Assembly (NCBI GenBank): GCA_015499995.1
Contig: JADNRV010000004.1
Location: 124,001 to 188,000, forward strand
DNA from: Flammula alnicola
Taxonomy: Eukaryota > Basidiomycota > Agaricomycetes > Agaricales > Strophariaceae
Direction of reading: 5' to 3'
DNA: 64,000 nt
A program made the translations under genes and the position numbers. Below the pieces are notes generated by a model. It had not been told where the DNA came from. It saw only the letters and a program-made list of their open reading frames with translations, and did not search any database. Below, piece by piece: positions 11,558 to 23,644 of this stretch. Within the stretch, counting starts at the first letter, position 1. Each line of letters starts with the position of its first letter.

Positions 11558-13454
11558 ATTGATGAGGCGAAGTTTGAGTTAGGGTTTAGAACTAGAAGTG
11601 ACGATGAGAATCATTTCGAGTGGATATTCTGAAAAACTGTCGTACCGAAGGATGGATGTTTTTAAATGTAAGGTGCAAGATTGCGAATATAGGACCAGCC
11701 TGGGTTGTCATTCACAATGGTGAGCATCGAAACTTGTTCGAAGGTGAGAGGAGAATAATATACCTAATGTTAGATTGTGAGATATGCACCGGGCACTGAA
11801 AGTCGTAGGAACACACTCGTCGCAATTTATAGTTTTGGCGTGTCCAATTTCCAATATCCGGTCTTACTGAATGGGCGAGATCAAACACGGGGAGCGCCCC
11901 CCATCAAGTGATCAAGCCTGATGGAGACTTGGACCCTGTAGTGGGAGTCCCACAAAGTTGTGTATCACAGTTGTATCACCCTAGATCTGCATAGATCAAC
12001 ATAATCCTTCCTTAATGCAGTTGCGGAACCATCCTACCCGAGTCGAGAGCCTAGCAAAATGTTTGATACAGCCTCAGTGGCCCCGCAGCTGCCCGTGGTT
12101 CAGACGACGCCATCAACGGCATGATGTGACGAGGGCGTTGTATGGAAGGGTATGTCGTCGGCAATCTTGGTCTTGCCTACAGGGGTTTGCCAAGGTCCTA
12201 TCAGATTTTTTTCTGATGTCGCAATGCAATCCTGTGCATCCAATTCAGCAGGAGAATCGAGTATTCAGTCGTTTCGTCATGCGCAGTAAGAGGGCTGGAC
12301 AGAGATTTCAAAGTCCAACCTGAGAATAGGTTCTGCGCGCGGAAAAAGACCATTGTAAGAACTCACATTGCGGAAGAGTAGCGCGACTGAATTTTTTCGA
12401 ACTTGGGGAAAGCAAAAAGTAATAGCATAGCCCCTGAACCAAATATAGACAAACTATCCTTTTTTGGAAGCATCGTAACCACCGCTGGACGACTCGGATC
12501 CTGAGTGATTCTTCTGTCTTTCTCGGAGCTTTCCTGGGTAGAAAAACCTGAACGCATGGCTAGTTGTGAGCCCGTTAATTTCTCCGTTCTTTTTTCTTGG
12601 CTCTCACCTGGTGGAAGAGTGATCTATTGCCACTTCATTGCTTTTGACTCTTTTAGCTGAGCTCAATACATAAGTATGACAAGCTTGAACTACCTCTAAC
12701 TTCTAAGTATGCCAGGCTCGTCAAAACAATGGAAAGAGTTGCAGGGAAGCCATGACAGAAGTTAATTCAGGATTGGTTGGATCACCTCGCTCATCGCACA
12801 TTACATAAATAAAATGATAGTAACTTGACTCGTCTCCAAGCCACATTTGAGCCACTTTTGCTCCGAACTGGAAGATCACAAGAAATACCACACGGTGTAC
12901 ATACTTTGGGTACTTATACTGAATGCTATCAGACCATGTCTAAATTTTTGGATCAAAAAATAGAATCAGCGATGTCGGAAATGCTCAAGTGCGCGACATG
13001 TAAGGACAGCTTTCTCCACATCTCACAAATAATGCATCATTGCGTTGTCTGCGCAAACTTACTTATAGTAACTCCGAGTCTAGATAAGTCGCCTTTTTCA
13101 TTAATTCCACTTGTAGCGGTGACTCCTCTTTCGCCGGTAAACCTTCGTATTAGCTTACTTGCCTGATCCTACGTGAAACAAAGGGAAAAAAACTGACCAT
13201 CACGACTGCTTGCGAACTTGATGCGACAAAAGCATACGTAGAGAGTTTGCCCATCATTGACATCCTTTTGTCGCATAGGTACACCGTACCGTCATAGAAA
13301 TAGTAGTCCGCTTGATGCGGCTTGATTGAACTCCTAGAAGCGGAATGCATCATGTGATAGACGGTCCCAACCCTAGTTACTGTTTACATAACGAGTTCCT
13401 CGACAGCTCAGCGCTCAGCGCTCATCCACGAGCGAACAATCTAAGCCTAAGGAC
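11558..13454. other. intergenic, no supported gene
   Basis: About 1.9 kb containing the promoter of the minus-strand repeat-protein gene and only short open frames. The longest plus frames (12015-12323 and 12825-13166) show no recognisable domain or splice partners. I see no gene, RNA or repeat that I can support. Confidence 0.5.
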
Positions 13455-14003
13455 ATGCTCAAACTGGGTCTCCCAAGGGTTCCTTCATTGTCCGGCGCTG
13501 TGACAAAAAAAGTTATTCCAATCGCGTTTATCTCAGGTCCTCTTGAGATTGACGCAGCTTATTTCGACACGCATTATGCTCCCCGAATCCGGGAGGCAAT
13601 CAGCCAAGGTCACCGCTTTATCATAGGGCCTTCACGCGGCATAGATACCTTCGCCTTACACTATCTACGTAAATCCGGCGTCCCAGCGAGTCGCATACGC
13701 CTCTATTTCAACACGAGCGAGGAGACTCGGCTCAAACCGATATTCAAGCGTTTCGAAGAATCGGGAGGAAGGGTCGTCGTGGTGAAAGGGGACCATACAC
13801 AGAGGGACGAGGCGATGACTCGTGCAAGCCATTATGACATCCTACGATACCGCACAGAGGAAGAATGTCGCGCGCTTTATGGAGCATCGTATCGGACACG
13901 GGTTAGTGGGACCGAGAAGAACGAAGTGAGGAGGAAATCAGGGATTGGGCTGGTATTACCTCCCGGCGCGATGAGCACGCCACTGCAGGATCTCAAGAAG
14001 TAA
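13455..14003 (+). CDS. SLOG-like Rossmann-fold protein, conserved hypothetical
   Basis: Single-exon gene of 182 residues from the ATG at 13455 to TAA at 14003. After a short N-terminus come a beta-strand-like VIPIAFISGPLEID, an acidic helix, and HRFIIGPSRGIDTFALHYL. The last segment resembles the glycine loop plus RGID motif of SLOG/DprA-like nucleotide-binding folds. RIRLYFNTSEE and GRVVVVKGDHTQRDEAM follow, alternating strands and helices. The tail is basic and probably disordered. SLOG proteins bind or modify nucleotides and include sensors and effectors; no substrate can be named here. Codon use and an intact frame suggest a live gene. The family call rests on motif resemblance only. Confidence 0.7.
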   Translation: MLKLGLPRVPSLSGAVTKKVIPIAFISGPLEIDAAYFDTHYAPRIREAISQGHRFIIGPSRGIDTFALHYLRKSGVPASRIRLYFNTSEETRLKPIFKRFEESGGRVVVVKGDHTQRDEAMTRASHYDILRYRTEEECRALYGASYRTRVSGTEKNEVRRKSGIGLVLPPGAMSTPLQDLKK

Positions 14004-14638
14004 AACAGAGAAAGCCGTTTTGCTAGAAGCTAGTATTCGAAGGAAAGGTGTATGATATTTGGAAGTGCATAGGTCGATCGACAATTCCCCAAATCTGTAC
14101 TGTAGTATGTATGTAACTCGCGGCTTAAATTGACTTCATTTCCACACTGTTGATTCGTTCTTAGAATTGAAGTAATATTACCCAGGATTCAACGATATCA
14201 TGCACGAATAAATTTCGCCATGGTTTTTTGAGTCTTGACCGGATAGTATGAGGCGCATCACATTTTCCTTATTTTCCCTCAGCCGACGGGCATCGGTGTG
14301 TTGGATCTTACGATATGTACGCTGAAGAGGAGCTACTCATCATCGAACTAAAGTGGCTGGCTTCCTTTCCTAATCGAACGCGCGGCGCACGCCACTGGTT
14401 GACCACTGTCTAATTCCGAGCTCATCGTACGACCTTTTCCTTCTACTTATACCACGACGGTCCCGCCTCAGTTGCCTGAATCGAATCAACCGGCTCAAGG
14501 ATATGTCTAGAAAGACACTGACAAGTACGCATTTTAATATTGTCGGTCTGGTGCATGACCTGAAATACGCGTTTCCCCGAAGACTTCATCCTCCCGTTAA
14601 CAATATTTCCAGCCCTCGTCGCCATAGGATGCAAATAT

Positions 14639-15724
14639 ATGTACATGGACCACCTAGAGGCAGGGATGGACAAGTCAATCGAGTCACTCTGCCTCCCCAT
14701 CGATTCGCCATTGTCGCGCAGTTCTCCGCCCATAACGTTGGCGTCTTCGAGAACATCGTATCTCGGCCAATACACATTTCTTCCCTTCATCGACAACCAC
14801 GATCCAGGGCCATGTGTCCTCGTTGTATTCTTCCACCTGCTCTTGGAATCCCCCTCTCCCATGCCACGCGATTTTTTGGTATACCTGTTAGGGACGGGCC
14901 TGCCGTGCGTCTTGGTGATGCTTGTCGAGGGATATCGATATCGAGAACAACATTGGCTCCTACGGTATCCCACTTTTTGGCTTCTGCTAACCCAGGTAGC
15001 GACCATTGGCATGACGTTCCCCTTTTATTGGCTTCTGCTCGTCATCTCGCGAGGAGGAGAGGCTGAGCCCGAGGTCGCCTCGAGAAACCAGAAGAGAGTA
15101 ACGCCTTCCACGGGTGGAATGCTCCCCCATCTTGCGAGCCTCGTGGGACCAGCAGAAACAGAAGCGCTCGCATTCGGACTCATCATGGGGGCCATTCTAC
15201 CATCCGCAGCGATGGTCACCGTAAACGAACCCTTCACGACTTGGACGTGGCAGTTCTATCCCGTGTACGTAGCTCTTGCGCGAACCGCGTATCTGCAGTA
15301 CATCAGGCCTATGGAAGTAGCGGGCGGCTTTGATCGCGAGGGTTCTGGCAACGCACCAAAATATACAATGGCATATAGCCGCACGATCCTCCGCGCAGTG
15401 TACCTCGGCTGCTTCGCCCTCTCATTCTTTACGCACATGCACATGGTATGGCCTCTCCTTTTGAAGCAAGACTTCGGAACGCTAGCAGAGCTGGTTCTGC
15501 CCACGGTCGCTCAACCCAACGGTACCCACCCAAGTCTCCAAGCCCACAACTTTCTCAAATGGGACTACGCCCTCGGGTACTCCTGTCTGTTACTTGGAAT
15601 GCTCTGGTCCGCGAGAAGTATGCGGCAGGTTGGGGCGATGTTGTTATGGTATGCTTTGGCGGTACCAGTCCTCGGAATGGGTGGTGCAGTCATGGTTATT
15701 CTTGGTTGGCGAGATGTATTGTAG
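14639..15724 (+). CDS. Multi-pass integral membrane protein, function unknown
   Basis: Open frame of 361 residues ending TAG at 15724. Hydrophobic segments suggest about seven or eight membrane helices: around FLVYLLGTGLPCVLVMLVEG (about residue 83), FWLLLTQVATIGMTFPFYWL, ALAFGLIMGAILPSAAMVTV, the WQFYPVYVALARTAYL segment, AVYLGCFALSFFTHMHMVW, LGYSCLLLGMLW, and LLWYALAVPVLGMGGAVMVI at the C-terminus. It resembles an unnamed family of fungal membrane proteins with a conserved PTFWLLLTQ..G...P.YWLL segment. The start is uncertain: the ATG at 14639 gives the longest form, and an upstream exon (near 14503) is possible. No enzymatic motif is visible. Confidence 0.7.
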   Translation: MYMDHLEAGMDKSIESLCLPIDSPLSRSSPPITLASSRTSYLGQYTFLPFIDNHDPGPCVLVVFFHLLLESPSPMPRDFLVYLLGTGLPCVLVMLVEGYRYREQHWLLRYPTFWLLLTQVATIGMTFPFYWLLLVISRGGEAEPEVASRNQKRVTPSTGGMLPHLASLVGPAETEALAFGLIMGAILPSAAMVTVNEPFTTWTWQFYPVYVALARTAYLQYIRPMEVAGGFDREGSGNAPKYTMAYSRTILRAVYLGCFALSFFTHMHMVWPLLLKQDFGTLAELVLPTVAQPNGTHPSLQAHNFLKWDYALGYSCLLLGMLWSARSMRQVGAMLLWYALAVPVLGMGGAVMVILGWRDVL

Positions 15725-16265
15725 ACTGCAGAGAATTGAAGTTGACAAAAAAAAATTCGGTTCATGTCGGTGCAAGCACTCGTCAAGGGTGTTATACGAG
15801 ATTTGCGGGGATGGTAGTCGCAATCAAACATGCATTTCCCGATTATAATTGCAAGCAAGCAAAATCAAGCTGAAAAACGAAGGAAAATAAAGAAGAAAGA
15901 ATGGTTCACCGAAAGAATACTTAAGCTCGTGGTCAGTGCCGCCTGTCCGCCTTCGATCACTGATGCCCTTTTTCTCTTTTCGTTCACATCAATTATGTAA
16001 TATTTTAAATTATCTAATACACGGATGCTGGTGACAGAGTCGCGAGTCTACTACTCATCACAGCCTTCAAGTTCTGTTGTCAGATCAGGCAAGCAGTGTT
16101 TATTAATTCTTCCCAAGAAGCTCCCTGGGGGCTTATAATTCTGAGTAAACTGTGACATTCGTGCTGTGCTGTCTGGTTAACTCAGACTGTTGGTGCGCCA
16201 TCCAGACACTCCGACTCGCAAAACCGCAATTTCGCTTGCCGTCTTGATTAATCTTGTCTGCAAAA
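15725..16265. other. intergenic
   Basis: About 540 bp between the membrane-protein gene and the first family A gene. It contains AT-rich sequence and no supported gene. Confidence 0.5.
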
Positions 16266-18207
16266 AATGCCCTGGAACGGTACATTTTCTACTTCTTGGT
16301 AATTCAAAGGACTCTCATTTTCAATCTTCAGGCATATGGCGCGCTGGACGCCGGGAAAGGTGAGAAAAACGCTCCTCCCTGTTATCTGGGCCCTTTAATA
16401 GCTGATTATAATTATGCTGGCAGATCCTCCACAAAGCAAGATGTAAAAGTCAATAACGGCAACTATAAATCGAATATTCAGAACTCGAACGTAGAAGGCG
16501 ATAAGAATACCTACAATATTTACAGTTTTCATTTCCCAGAGACAAGAACTCCCAAGCATGATCGCACCCAATGTGCGTTTATCGGCTTGCAGAATGCATT
16601 ATAAATGCTGATAGCAAAATAGCTCTGACCGTGCAATACTTGGAAGAGACATCACCAGGAACCTCCAGCGTAAGTATTTATTTTGCGCAAGCTTCGGACC
16701 CAGCCTCTTATCCCTTCCCCTCAATAAGCTAGAAGGTCAAGCCGCTCTTCCAATGCTCTCAGACGGTATGTTACAAGAATTGGTCAATTTCTATGATGCT
16801 TACTGCAAATACACAATTCGTATCAATACACGGTCCAGACCCCGCCGCAGAATCGCTTCTTGCACAAGCTCAGACTATTACGAAGACGGTAGATGGAATA
16901 CTAGCTGGAGAGAGCCCGACCGGAAACACAGAAACGTCCTCCAGTCTTCGATCGGCTGGTAATCAATCACTGGGTATGGTTTATGACTTATTTCCGCTCT
17001 CTTCAAGATTTTGGCTGAAACCTACATGCTACAGTGTCAAGCTCGGCGTTCCCTCGGCCCAGAGTGATACAATCTGCGGTAAGGGTTTTGTTTAGGTCTG
17101 GTCGTGACAAATGCTCATAGTCTACTCAAGGATTTGAAAAACCATCTCCCAAAAGACACAGAGCGTTACATAAAGCGCTACATGGGCACAAACCTTTTTG
17201 ATTCGAGTCGAACTATCCCTTTTTGGGATCCTTCACCGCGTTTCGGTCGAGTGGAAACATGGGCGAAGCATGTCTACATCGGAGATGTCGGACTCTTTGA
17301 CAGTAATGGCGGTTTCAATACACTTTTTAATATATTTCAGACAAAGGCTCAAAATATTGCTCGTGGATATAACCCACCCGAAGACTTTGAACCTTACCAC
17401 AAACTGCTCCCAGACCTTCGCGTCGAGATCACCCGTGAAATGCCACCAAAAAAATGGAAGCTTCATGGATTCGAGAATGACAAAAGGTTAGTCATCTTGC
17501 TGCGTTGTATTTGACTGACAAATTCGAGCTCACGCATATGTATTCTACCAACCAGCAACACCCGCCCCCCGGACCAGGTAGTAATTCGATTTCCTGAACA
17601 AATCAATGCCACTGAATGTTCAGCCATTCATATGGCGCATGGTTATGTCAAAATCGATATAAATCAATGGGAAGAACCCGGAGTACTCGAATACATGAGA
17701 GGGCAACAGGAGGCGTGGCAACGCCATTTGGATAAAACGTCGGCAACATATTTTCACGACCGCCCCTTTGTAATCATTTTCACCTCCTATCGAACAGAGA
17801 GTTGGGCTTTGGCAGCAGCAACCAAGACTCTTTTGTCAAGCAAAACCTTGACAGTGACGTTACGAGAGCTGGTGCACGGTAATCGCAAGAGGTATTTCTG
17901 GGAAAGCGACGACCATCCTATCCGGAGCAGGTTCGGTCCATCTGACGACCATATGGACAACATAGAGTCGTATTTCAACGAAATGGATACAGGGGCCAAA
18001 CCACAGTGCGATGACAAAGACCGTAGGGCCACAAGAGAATGTCATTGCGTCGCAGTTCGGGCATATTCTCTTCAGAAGAAGAGATGGCTGAAAGGGGGAT
18101 CTGTCATGTCAAGCACTAGTAGTCGGAGTACGGTCAGAGCGAATGCCTCGAGACTGAGTATGCCTACGCGTTTTACTCCCAGTCTGTCCGAAGGAGCAGC
18201 TTGTTGA
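16266..18207 (+). CDS. Family A protein, copy A1
   Basis: Multi-exon gene with very small 5' exons: exon 1 is 13 nt (MPWN plus one base), exon 2 is 28 nt, and exon 3 brings in the Asn-rich motif NNGNYKSNIQNSNVEGDK. Later exons encode a linker (PAAESLLAQAQTITKTVDG), DLKNHLPKDTERYIKRYM, HVYIGDVGLFDSNGGFNTLF, and a final exon with SAIHMAHGYVKIDINQWEE, FVIIFTSYRTESWALAAATK, YFWESDDHPIRSRFGPSDDH and ECHCVAVRAYS. The tail is Ser/Arg-rich and ends at 18207. No known catalytic domain is visible. The same blocks recur in four other genes of the window, all with the same intron layout, which supports the model. Function is unknown; the N-terminal motif resembles amyloid-signalling motifs (inference). 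Confidence 0.72.
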
Positions 18208-19599
18208 TACACTATACTTCTATACTTCTTTAATACACGTCTCTGGCTCGGATATGTATAAATAATCACTGTAGCCTTGATTGTATTCAGTATGGACATA
18301 GTACGTCAGCACTACATCTACGTTACGCCTGGAAAGAATTATAAGTGTCATGGAAATATTCTAGATCTGTAAGGCAAAATGCTGTTGATGCCTTTTAATC
18401 GTCAGAACATCATCCAGACTTCGAGGAAGTGCGAGAGGACATACCAAAATGCCAACGACTCCCTTAGCAATTTTCATCGGTCTCTGCTCTTGAGGGAACA
18501 TCTCATCACCTCTGCGTTACATCTTATAATCGCCTTAGTGTCTACGCACATCTTCATCGAGTAGACCTCGACTTTGCCGGGCCTGCGATGGTTGCCAAAT
18601 ACAACAATGAACTATGCAAACTTTAATTCAACTTCAACACCAAAGAGAGGCAATAACGTCGCTCATTACGCACCGCAACTGTAAACCCAAACCCGCAGCA
18701 GATAGGTAATAAATCGAAATGACTTAGGCCTTCTTCGACAAGACATCACCGCCGACGGAAATATTTGGAAGTATAGGTTCCATATTTACTGGACCAGAGT
18801 GGGGGCAGGGCTGCTGGCGCAAGGATGAAATGATGCTCTAAACAAGGCGGGACTTCAATATCTCGAACGGTCATGCTGTCTGCAAAAGAAAGTATATAAA
18901 AGTCATCAAGCTAAAGCAAAATTATAGAGAGGCAATAAACCAGCAAACGTTGCGACCGAGTTAACACATCGTGTGTCGTACAACTCGTTAGATAAAGGTG
19001 AATTCAGCCGAAGAACGAAAGCTTGGATTTCAATTTGTCGGCATGCTTTTTGTATTTTCCAACAGCATGGGGGCGAGAGCACCCTGGGATTATGTATGCA
19101 TGTAATGGCAGGAAAAGAGAGGAAAATGTTTCGAGTTTTGTTGTGGTGCACGTGTTGCGTGGAGAAATAACTTGAACACGGTCAACCACTTTCAAGTACC
19201 CAACTCATCTCTTGACACAAACTGCTCATCATAACGAAGATGATCGACAAGAAGGCGAAGTACGAGGATTCTACTCATTCATGAATTTTGCATGATTCTA
19301 TTCCTTATGGTTGTGGTTCTTGCCTTCATTTGCGAGCGGGGTTATTTCTAGAGAGGTAAGAATTTCTCCCAGTTTCCAAGTTGTTAGTTGATCATTTCTT
19401 CCCCTATATTCCAAGTGGGGAGCGTCCCAAATTCTGCTGCGTGTAATGAATTCCTGGCCCCCGAATTTTGTTGCCTGCCAAAAAAAAACATCTTGTGCAA
19501 GGCATCCGCCGATGAGCGTGTGTGAAACCTTTCGACGTGGCTAGTACGTACATATTATGTCCACAGAGGTCCGAAAACCAACGGTTTAGTTGTTAGGTT

Positions 19600-20520
19600 G
19601 TTAAGACTTCCACTGACGTTCTCTGAGACGATTTTACGCTCCCTTGAAGTTCCGAAGGCGTCTTGGACTATGGTGAGTAAAACCCGAGCTGTTCTCCTCC
19701 TCTTGTCTGAACTTTTGTGTTGTCATTCAGTCAATTATCTGTTTGCCCTGGAGTCGTCATACCCCTTCAGTGCAATTGTGTAAAGTGGAATACTCCTCCG
19801 GACTCTTCACTGCGCCTTTTTCATTTGATCAACAAATGCAGCTTTAATATTGGAAGCCCAGATTAGTCGTTTGGAGGAAAATGGTGCGTCCTTGTCAATA
19901 TCTTGGCTTGCTCTGTCGGGCTCAACGTCGGCGATACAGGTACCTGTTGAATAGTTATTATGGACTTCTGAACAGGAAGCTAAGATTACGGATGGGCAAA
20001 ATACCAAACCTCAGTAATCGACTAATCGTCAGGTGTTCTGCGCCCTGGTACAGACCGTCTGCACCTACGACAACCTCATCCAAGCTCAAACATAATTAAT
20101 CATAATTAATCTCCTTGTTGATAAACCCTACGTGCCATGGAAAATGAAGGTCCTGTCCTGAAAACAATAATGAAGGCAATTTTCTTTACCTCCACAGTAT
20201 GGCGCTTCTCGTCGACTACAAGCACCCAATGACCAAGCCCCCAAGTTGTCGTTGTAGACCCGCGCCACCCTCGATCCCAAGCTGCAGAAGAGCAAACAAA
20301 GAAGATAAAAAGGGACGAAAAAGAACGGGAAGAGGGTCTCTCAGAACAGGTTTCGAGGTGATTACTTACTGTGCGCCTCTCCTTTCACTTGCGCCTGAGT
20401 TTGGCATGCTTTCTAACAGCACAGTAATAGAAGTCCTGCCTTGGTCGATCAACGCGCTACCATCACGAAAAACCTCTCGAGATTCAGAACTTGTTCCTGC
20501 AGTCAACCTGTAATCTAGGA
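19600..20520 (+). pseudogene. GPALPP1-like 3' remnant in duplication copy 1
   Basis: On the strand opposite HELL1, a Lys/Glu-rich stretch (KSKQRRK-type sequence around 20280-20330) is followed by an intron-like segment ending TTTCTAACAGCACAG and then CCTTGGTCGATCAACGCGCT. The last two elements match the final intron and exon of the intact GPALPP1 gene (TTTCTAACAGC and GCCTTGGTCGATCAACATGC, at about 62330-62280). Downstream of ALVDQ the protein match is lost. Equivalent remnants occur in copies 2 and 3. What lies 5' (19600-20200) is conserved between copies but not recognisable as GPALPP1. Confidence 0.45.
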
Positions 20521-20599
20521 CTGTCGCGCAACACGGGTCCTAATGATGTAACGGTTAGAGGCCAACATTGGAAGAGAGTCGACTTGTGAGTCTCTCTGC

Positions 20600-22500
20600 C
20601 CGGGATATATATCGCAATATCGAAATCTCACAAGAAAATCCAGAGACTTAGATGGCGGTAGCAACGACGCAGGATTTCTTGTATCATCAAATTACGTAAA
20701 CATTAAAGTGATAATTCAACGTTACTTTTTTTGCTCTTTCTTGTTTCTCCTTTCCCATTGTCTCGCTGGAGGCCACTGGAACCGTTCGACGCCTTGCAAC
20801 TCTTGAACGACATCGACTGCTGTCCAGCTAGCTTTTATCGCGTCCTCAACATTCAGCTCCGCATTCGTTGAATCCCCCACCTCAGTTCCGTTACAAGTCC
20901 GTACTTTAGCTCGGGCGACGTGAACGCGACGGAGAACTTTTGACTCGCCTCATTGAGCGACGTTGCACAAATCCAGATGTACGTCGTCGTCGGCTTCTTT
21001 CTATCCTGGGACGTTGCCTTCGAAACTCGCGTCAATCCCGCATACAGCGACAGGGGCGACGTCATGTTGTCGTGCCACACTCAGTGGCACCCTTTTCCTT
21101 GTCTGCGGGACTGGCTGATGCGACTTTTGTTACTGTCTCTCGAATCACAGCTATCCAGCTGGTCGTGCTCACCCAGGGCTCAGACAGACTCAGACTACCA
21201 GCTGATTGGGGCAGCAGGCCTTTTCCAGTCTCTTAAATCGTCTGCTTCCACACTCAGCTGGCCTTTTCCTCGAACTCTCACTACGACTTATAGGACTCCT
21301 CTGCTGGCTCATTGGAGTTCAAATATGGCGAGACAAAACGGACGGCTCGTGATAAGGCTCTAACAAGTCCTAAAATGTCACAACGTGAGTGGCTCAGCGA
21401 TTTTCACCTTTGGGGTTAATATATGCGCTTGAATTGGAGGTGGTTTACTTGAAATATGGTGGTTTAACCACCCCGATTACTGGACTGTGCCGCCTGGTAC
21501 ACTTTACACCTATGGAACGTGGAGGATCTTCCCCAGCACACCGCATCCTACAGGGTTGTCTTCTACCCCTTGGAGGGTAATGCCCATTTCAGGGTGTAAT
21601 GAGCTCGCGAGGAGGCGCCTCATTGGATCCTGTTGGGTATGAACGTAGGTGCGTCGCGGTCCTGCGCTTATTATGGACGTTATGGAGGGCTGGATCCTGC
21701 TTGGAGACGTTAACCTCACTATGACGTGCCTTCGGACTTGACTTTGCAGGTAAGTTGTTTTCAATATGAGCGAATGAACGAGTCGCAAGTGTGCGACTGC
21801 TACTGGAACGGATGAGAGGTTATTGGAACTCTTCACGACATGATATTTCGACAGGCTCCAGCTCGCTGAAATCCCGAACTCCAAATACCCTCTATTGAGA
21901 GTATTTATTGGAAGGAGACTAGCTGGCCGCTCGCATCTCTGCAGACATGAAAAACTATGCCTTGATGCGGTGTTCGCGAGGATAGAGTCTTGCAAGTCTT
22001 TTGCGCCATCTCTCTGGCCTTGAGGAGTCGATTCAGCACTGGTATTCCATTTGTGTTGGTATTCAGTCACGCATCTAGCAGTCGACGAAACCTTTACTTC
22101 TTGTAACTTTCCAAAGGTGCAAACTGGAAGACCAAATCTGTATCGTTGGCCTATGAGATCAGGCATGAAACTCATGAATCCCGTGTATAGCGACCACACG
22201 ATTCTAGAGATCGTGTGGCACGGTACCTATTTTCAAGTTTCAACACTCGGATCGGCTTGGCTCCAGTAATTTTCTGTGCTCGGGATATAAGTGATGCCGC
22301 GCTTGAAGCTTTTCATCGGAATTTTTTTCCTAAACTTGTACGTGTCCGATGATATTCATCAAAAGTTCCACAGAGCAATTTTTACAGGATGTGTAACTGA
22401 ATAAATACAGTAAGTGTGAAGTCCCGCGTCGAGTCCATATCTCGTTACATCTTGAATGGTCTGTTGCCTAGTGTACTATTCGCAAAGACCACCCTGGGAA
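20600..22500. other. Conserved but unassigned part of the duplicated segment
   Basis: This stretch recurs in the other duplication copies but I cannot assign a gene. Short conserved peptide blocks exist on both strands. On the HELL strand there are TTYIWICATSLNEASQ and, further on, AELNVEDAIKASW plus VERFQWPPARQWERR. On the opposite strand there are DYWTVPPGTLYTYGTWR and a GTAAGT donor after CTTTGCAG. Every copy contains stops or frame changes between blocks. It probably holds one or two decayed genes. Confidence 0.5.
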
Positions 22501-22529
22501 TCTAGGTCGTCAGCTTGGTGTGCATGGTT

Positions 22530-23644
22530 TTACCGGCGTCGGAATTTGACGACGTTTGTATTCGTCACAGGGCCCTTGAAGATCTGGTCTCCATAATAGG
22601 CTTGAATCGGAGTGGTACGACTCTCTGCGGCAGGGTCGTCGTCGATGTTTCTGTTGTTCACCAATTTCTCGAACATTTGTGAACCGTGGTAGAGTTGTAC
22701 ACGAACTGGACTAACAGACGATTTGGCAGGGGGTCTGTACAAGGACATGTCCCGGAGCGAGTCCAAAACCTCGCGTATTTCGCGTAAAAGGCATTTATTG
22801 TCGTTCCTACAAGCAGCCAGGAAGTGTACCTGTGATACCACCGCGCTGACCTAAACATATTACATGAGTGAGGGTCAGTTCTCTATATTACATGGAATAA
22901 TATGCGATTACTGACGTCAAATAGTTTGAATATATGTTCTAGCTTTGCCCTAATTTGCGTTATGTTTCGCTTCACCAAGCTTTTTTTCATGAACTTCATG
23001 AACTTGGACTGGGAGGTACATGTTTTGCACAAGCTTTCGACCTCTTGCAGCGCGCTGAAAATCCAGAGACATCGGTAAGGCGGTTTGAATTGTTGTAGTG
23101 AAGAGTAACTAACTTGACCAGAGCTTCAACCATTGGCGTGAATTCCTTAGGCATTGATTCGCCGGATTGTTGGAACCTTGCGCATTCAGAAGATATACAG
23201 ACCAGTAATTGGCAGATCTCTCGGATGACGTTTTCAAGATCTTCGTGGTTCTGATTCACATTCTACCCCAATCGTGAATATTTATCTAATGTTGGAAGTG
23301 ATAGTTGTCAGCCAAGAGGGGCGCACCTGCACCATATCGACCAGCGAAGACGCGAGGTCAATACTGTCCTTTAAAAATGGGACGGGGGCCAAGGCACCAA
23401 CGCCTTTCAGCACTGTAAGAATAGTCTGTGTGGTGCTCAAGACCCTGTCCGTACGCGACTCGGAGATACCAGGTCCCTCTATGTTCGGAGTAGGCGGGAC
23501 GGGTATATCAGATGTCGACGGCGCAATGTCCGGTGAGGCGGGTGTATCAGAGGTTGCCGTGTTTGCTGAGGTAGCGGCGGCGCGGTTCGACCTAGGTAAA
23601 ATCCTCTTCCGCTTGAAAGATGCGAAGAAATTGGACTTGGGCAT
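22530..23644 (-). CDS. HELL1: HeLo-like/MLKL-N-terminal-like protein with two C-terminal repeats
   Basis: Four exons joined by GT-AG introns give about 308 residues with no lesion. Residues 1-70 are a basic then Ser/Thr/Pro-rich tail (KSNFFASFKRKR, SDTPASP). Residues of about 72-235 look all-helical: TILTVLKGVGALAPVPFLKD, NHEDLENVIREICQLLVCIS, VKRNITQIRAKLEHIFKLFD, and CLLREIREVLDSL. The APVPFLKD start and helix pattern match fungal four-helix HeLo-like/MLKL_NTD domains, which permeabilise membranes in regulated cell death. The C-terminus has two aligned segments, VQLYHGSQMFEKLVNNRN and IQAYYGDQIFKGPVTNTN, separated by an acidic linker of about 10-13 residues, then a basic FRRR end. Paired repeats after a HeLo-like domain are the architecture of HET-S and HELLF prion-controlled effectors. 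The domain call is from motif pattern; cell-death activity is inferred. Confidence 0.78.

Noticed and set aside
14443..15012. Minus-strand frame of 189 codons and plus frame 14503-15066
   Set aside because: Both overlap the membrane-protein gene, whose hydrophobic periodicity is convincing; they are shadows.
20953..21363. Plus-strand frame of 136 codons in duplication copy 1
   Set aside because: The opposite strand shows equally conserved blocks and the frame breaks in copies 2 and 3; the coding strand cannot be decided.
21510..22199. Minus-strand frame of 229 codons in duplication copy 1
   Set aside because: The frame is not kept in the equivalent parts of copies 2-4 (stops and indels) and has no domain, so it is likely chance openness.
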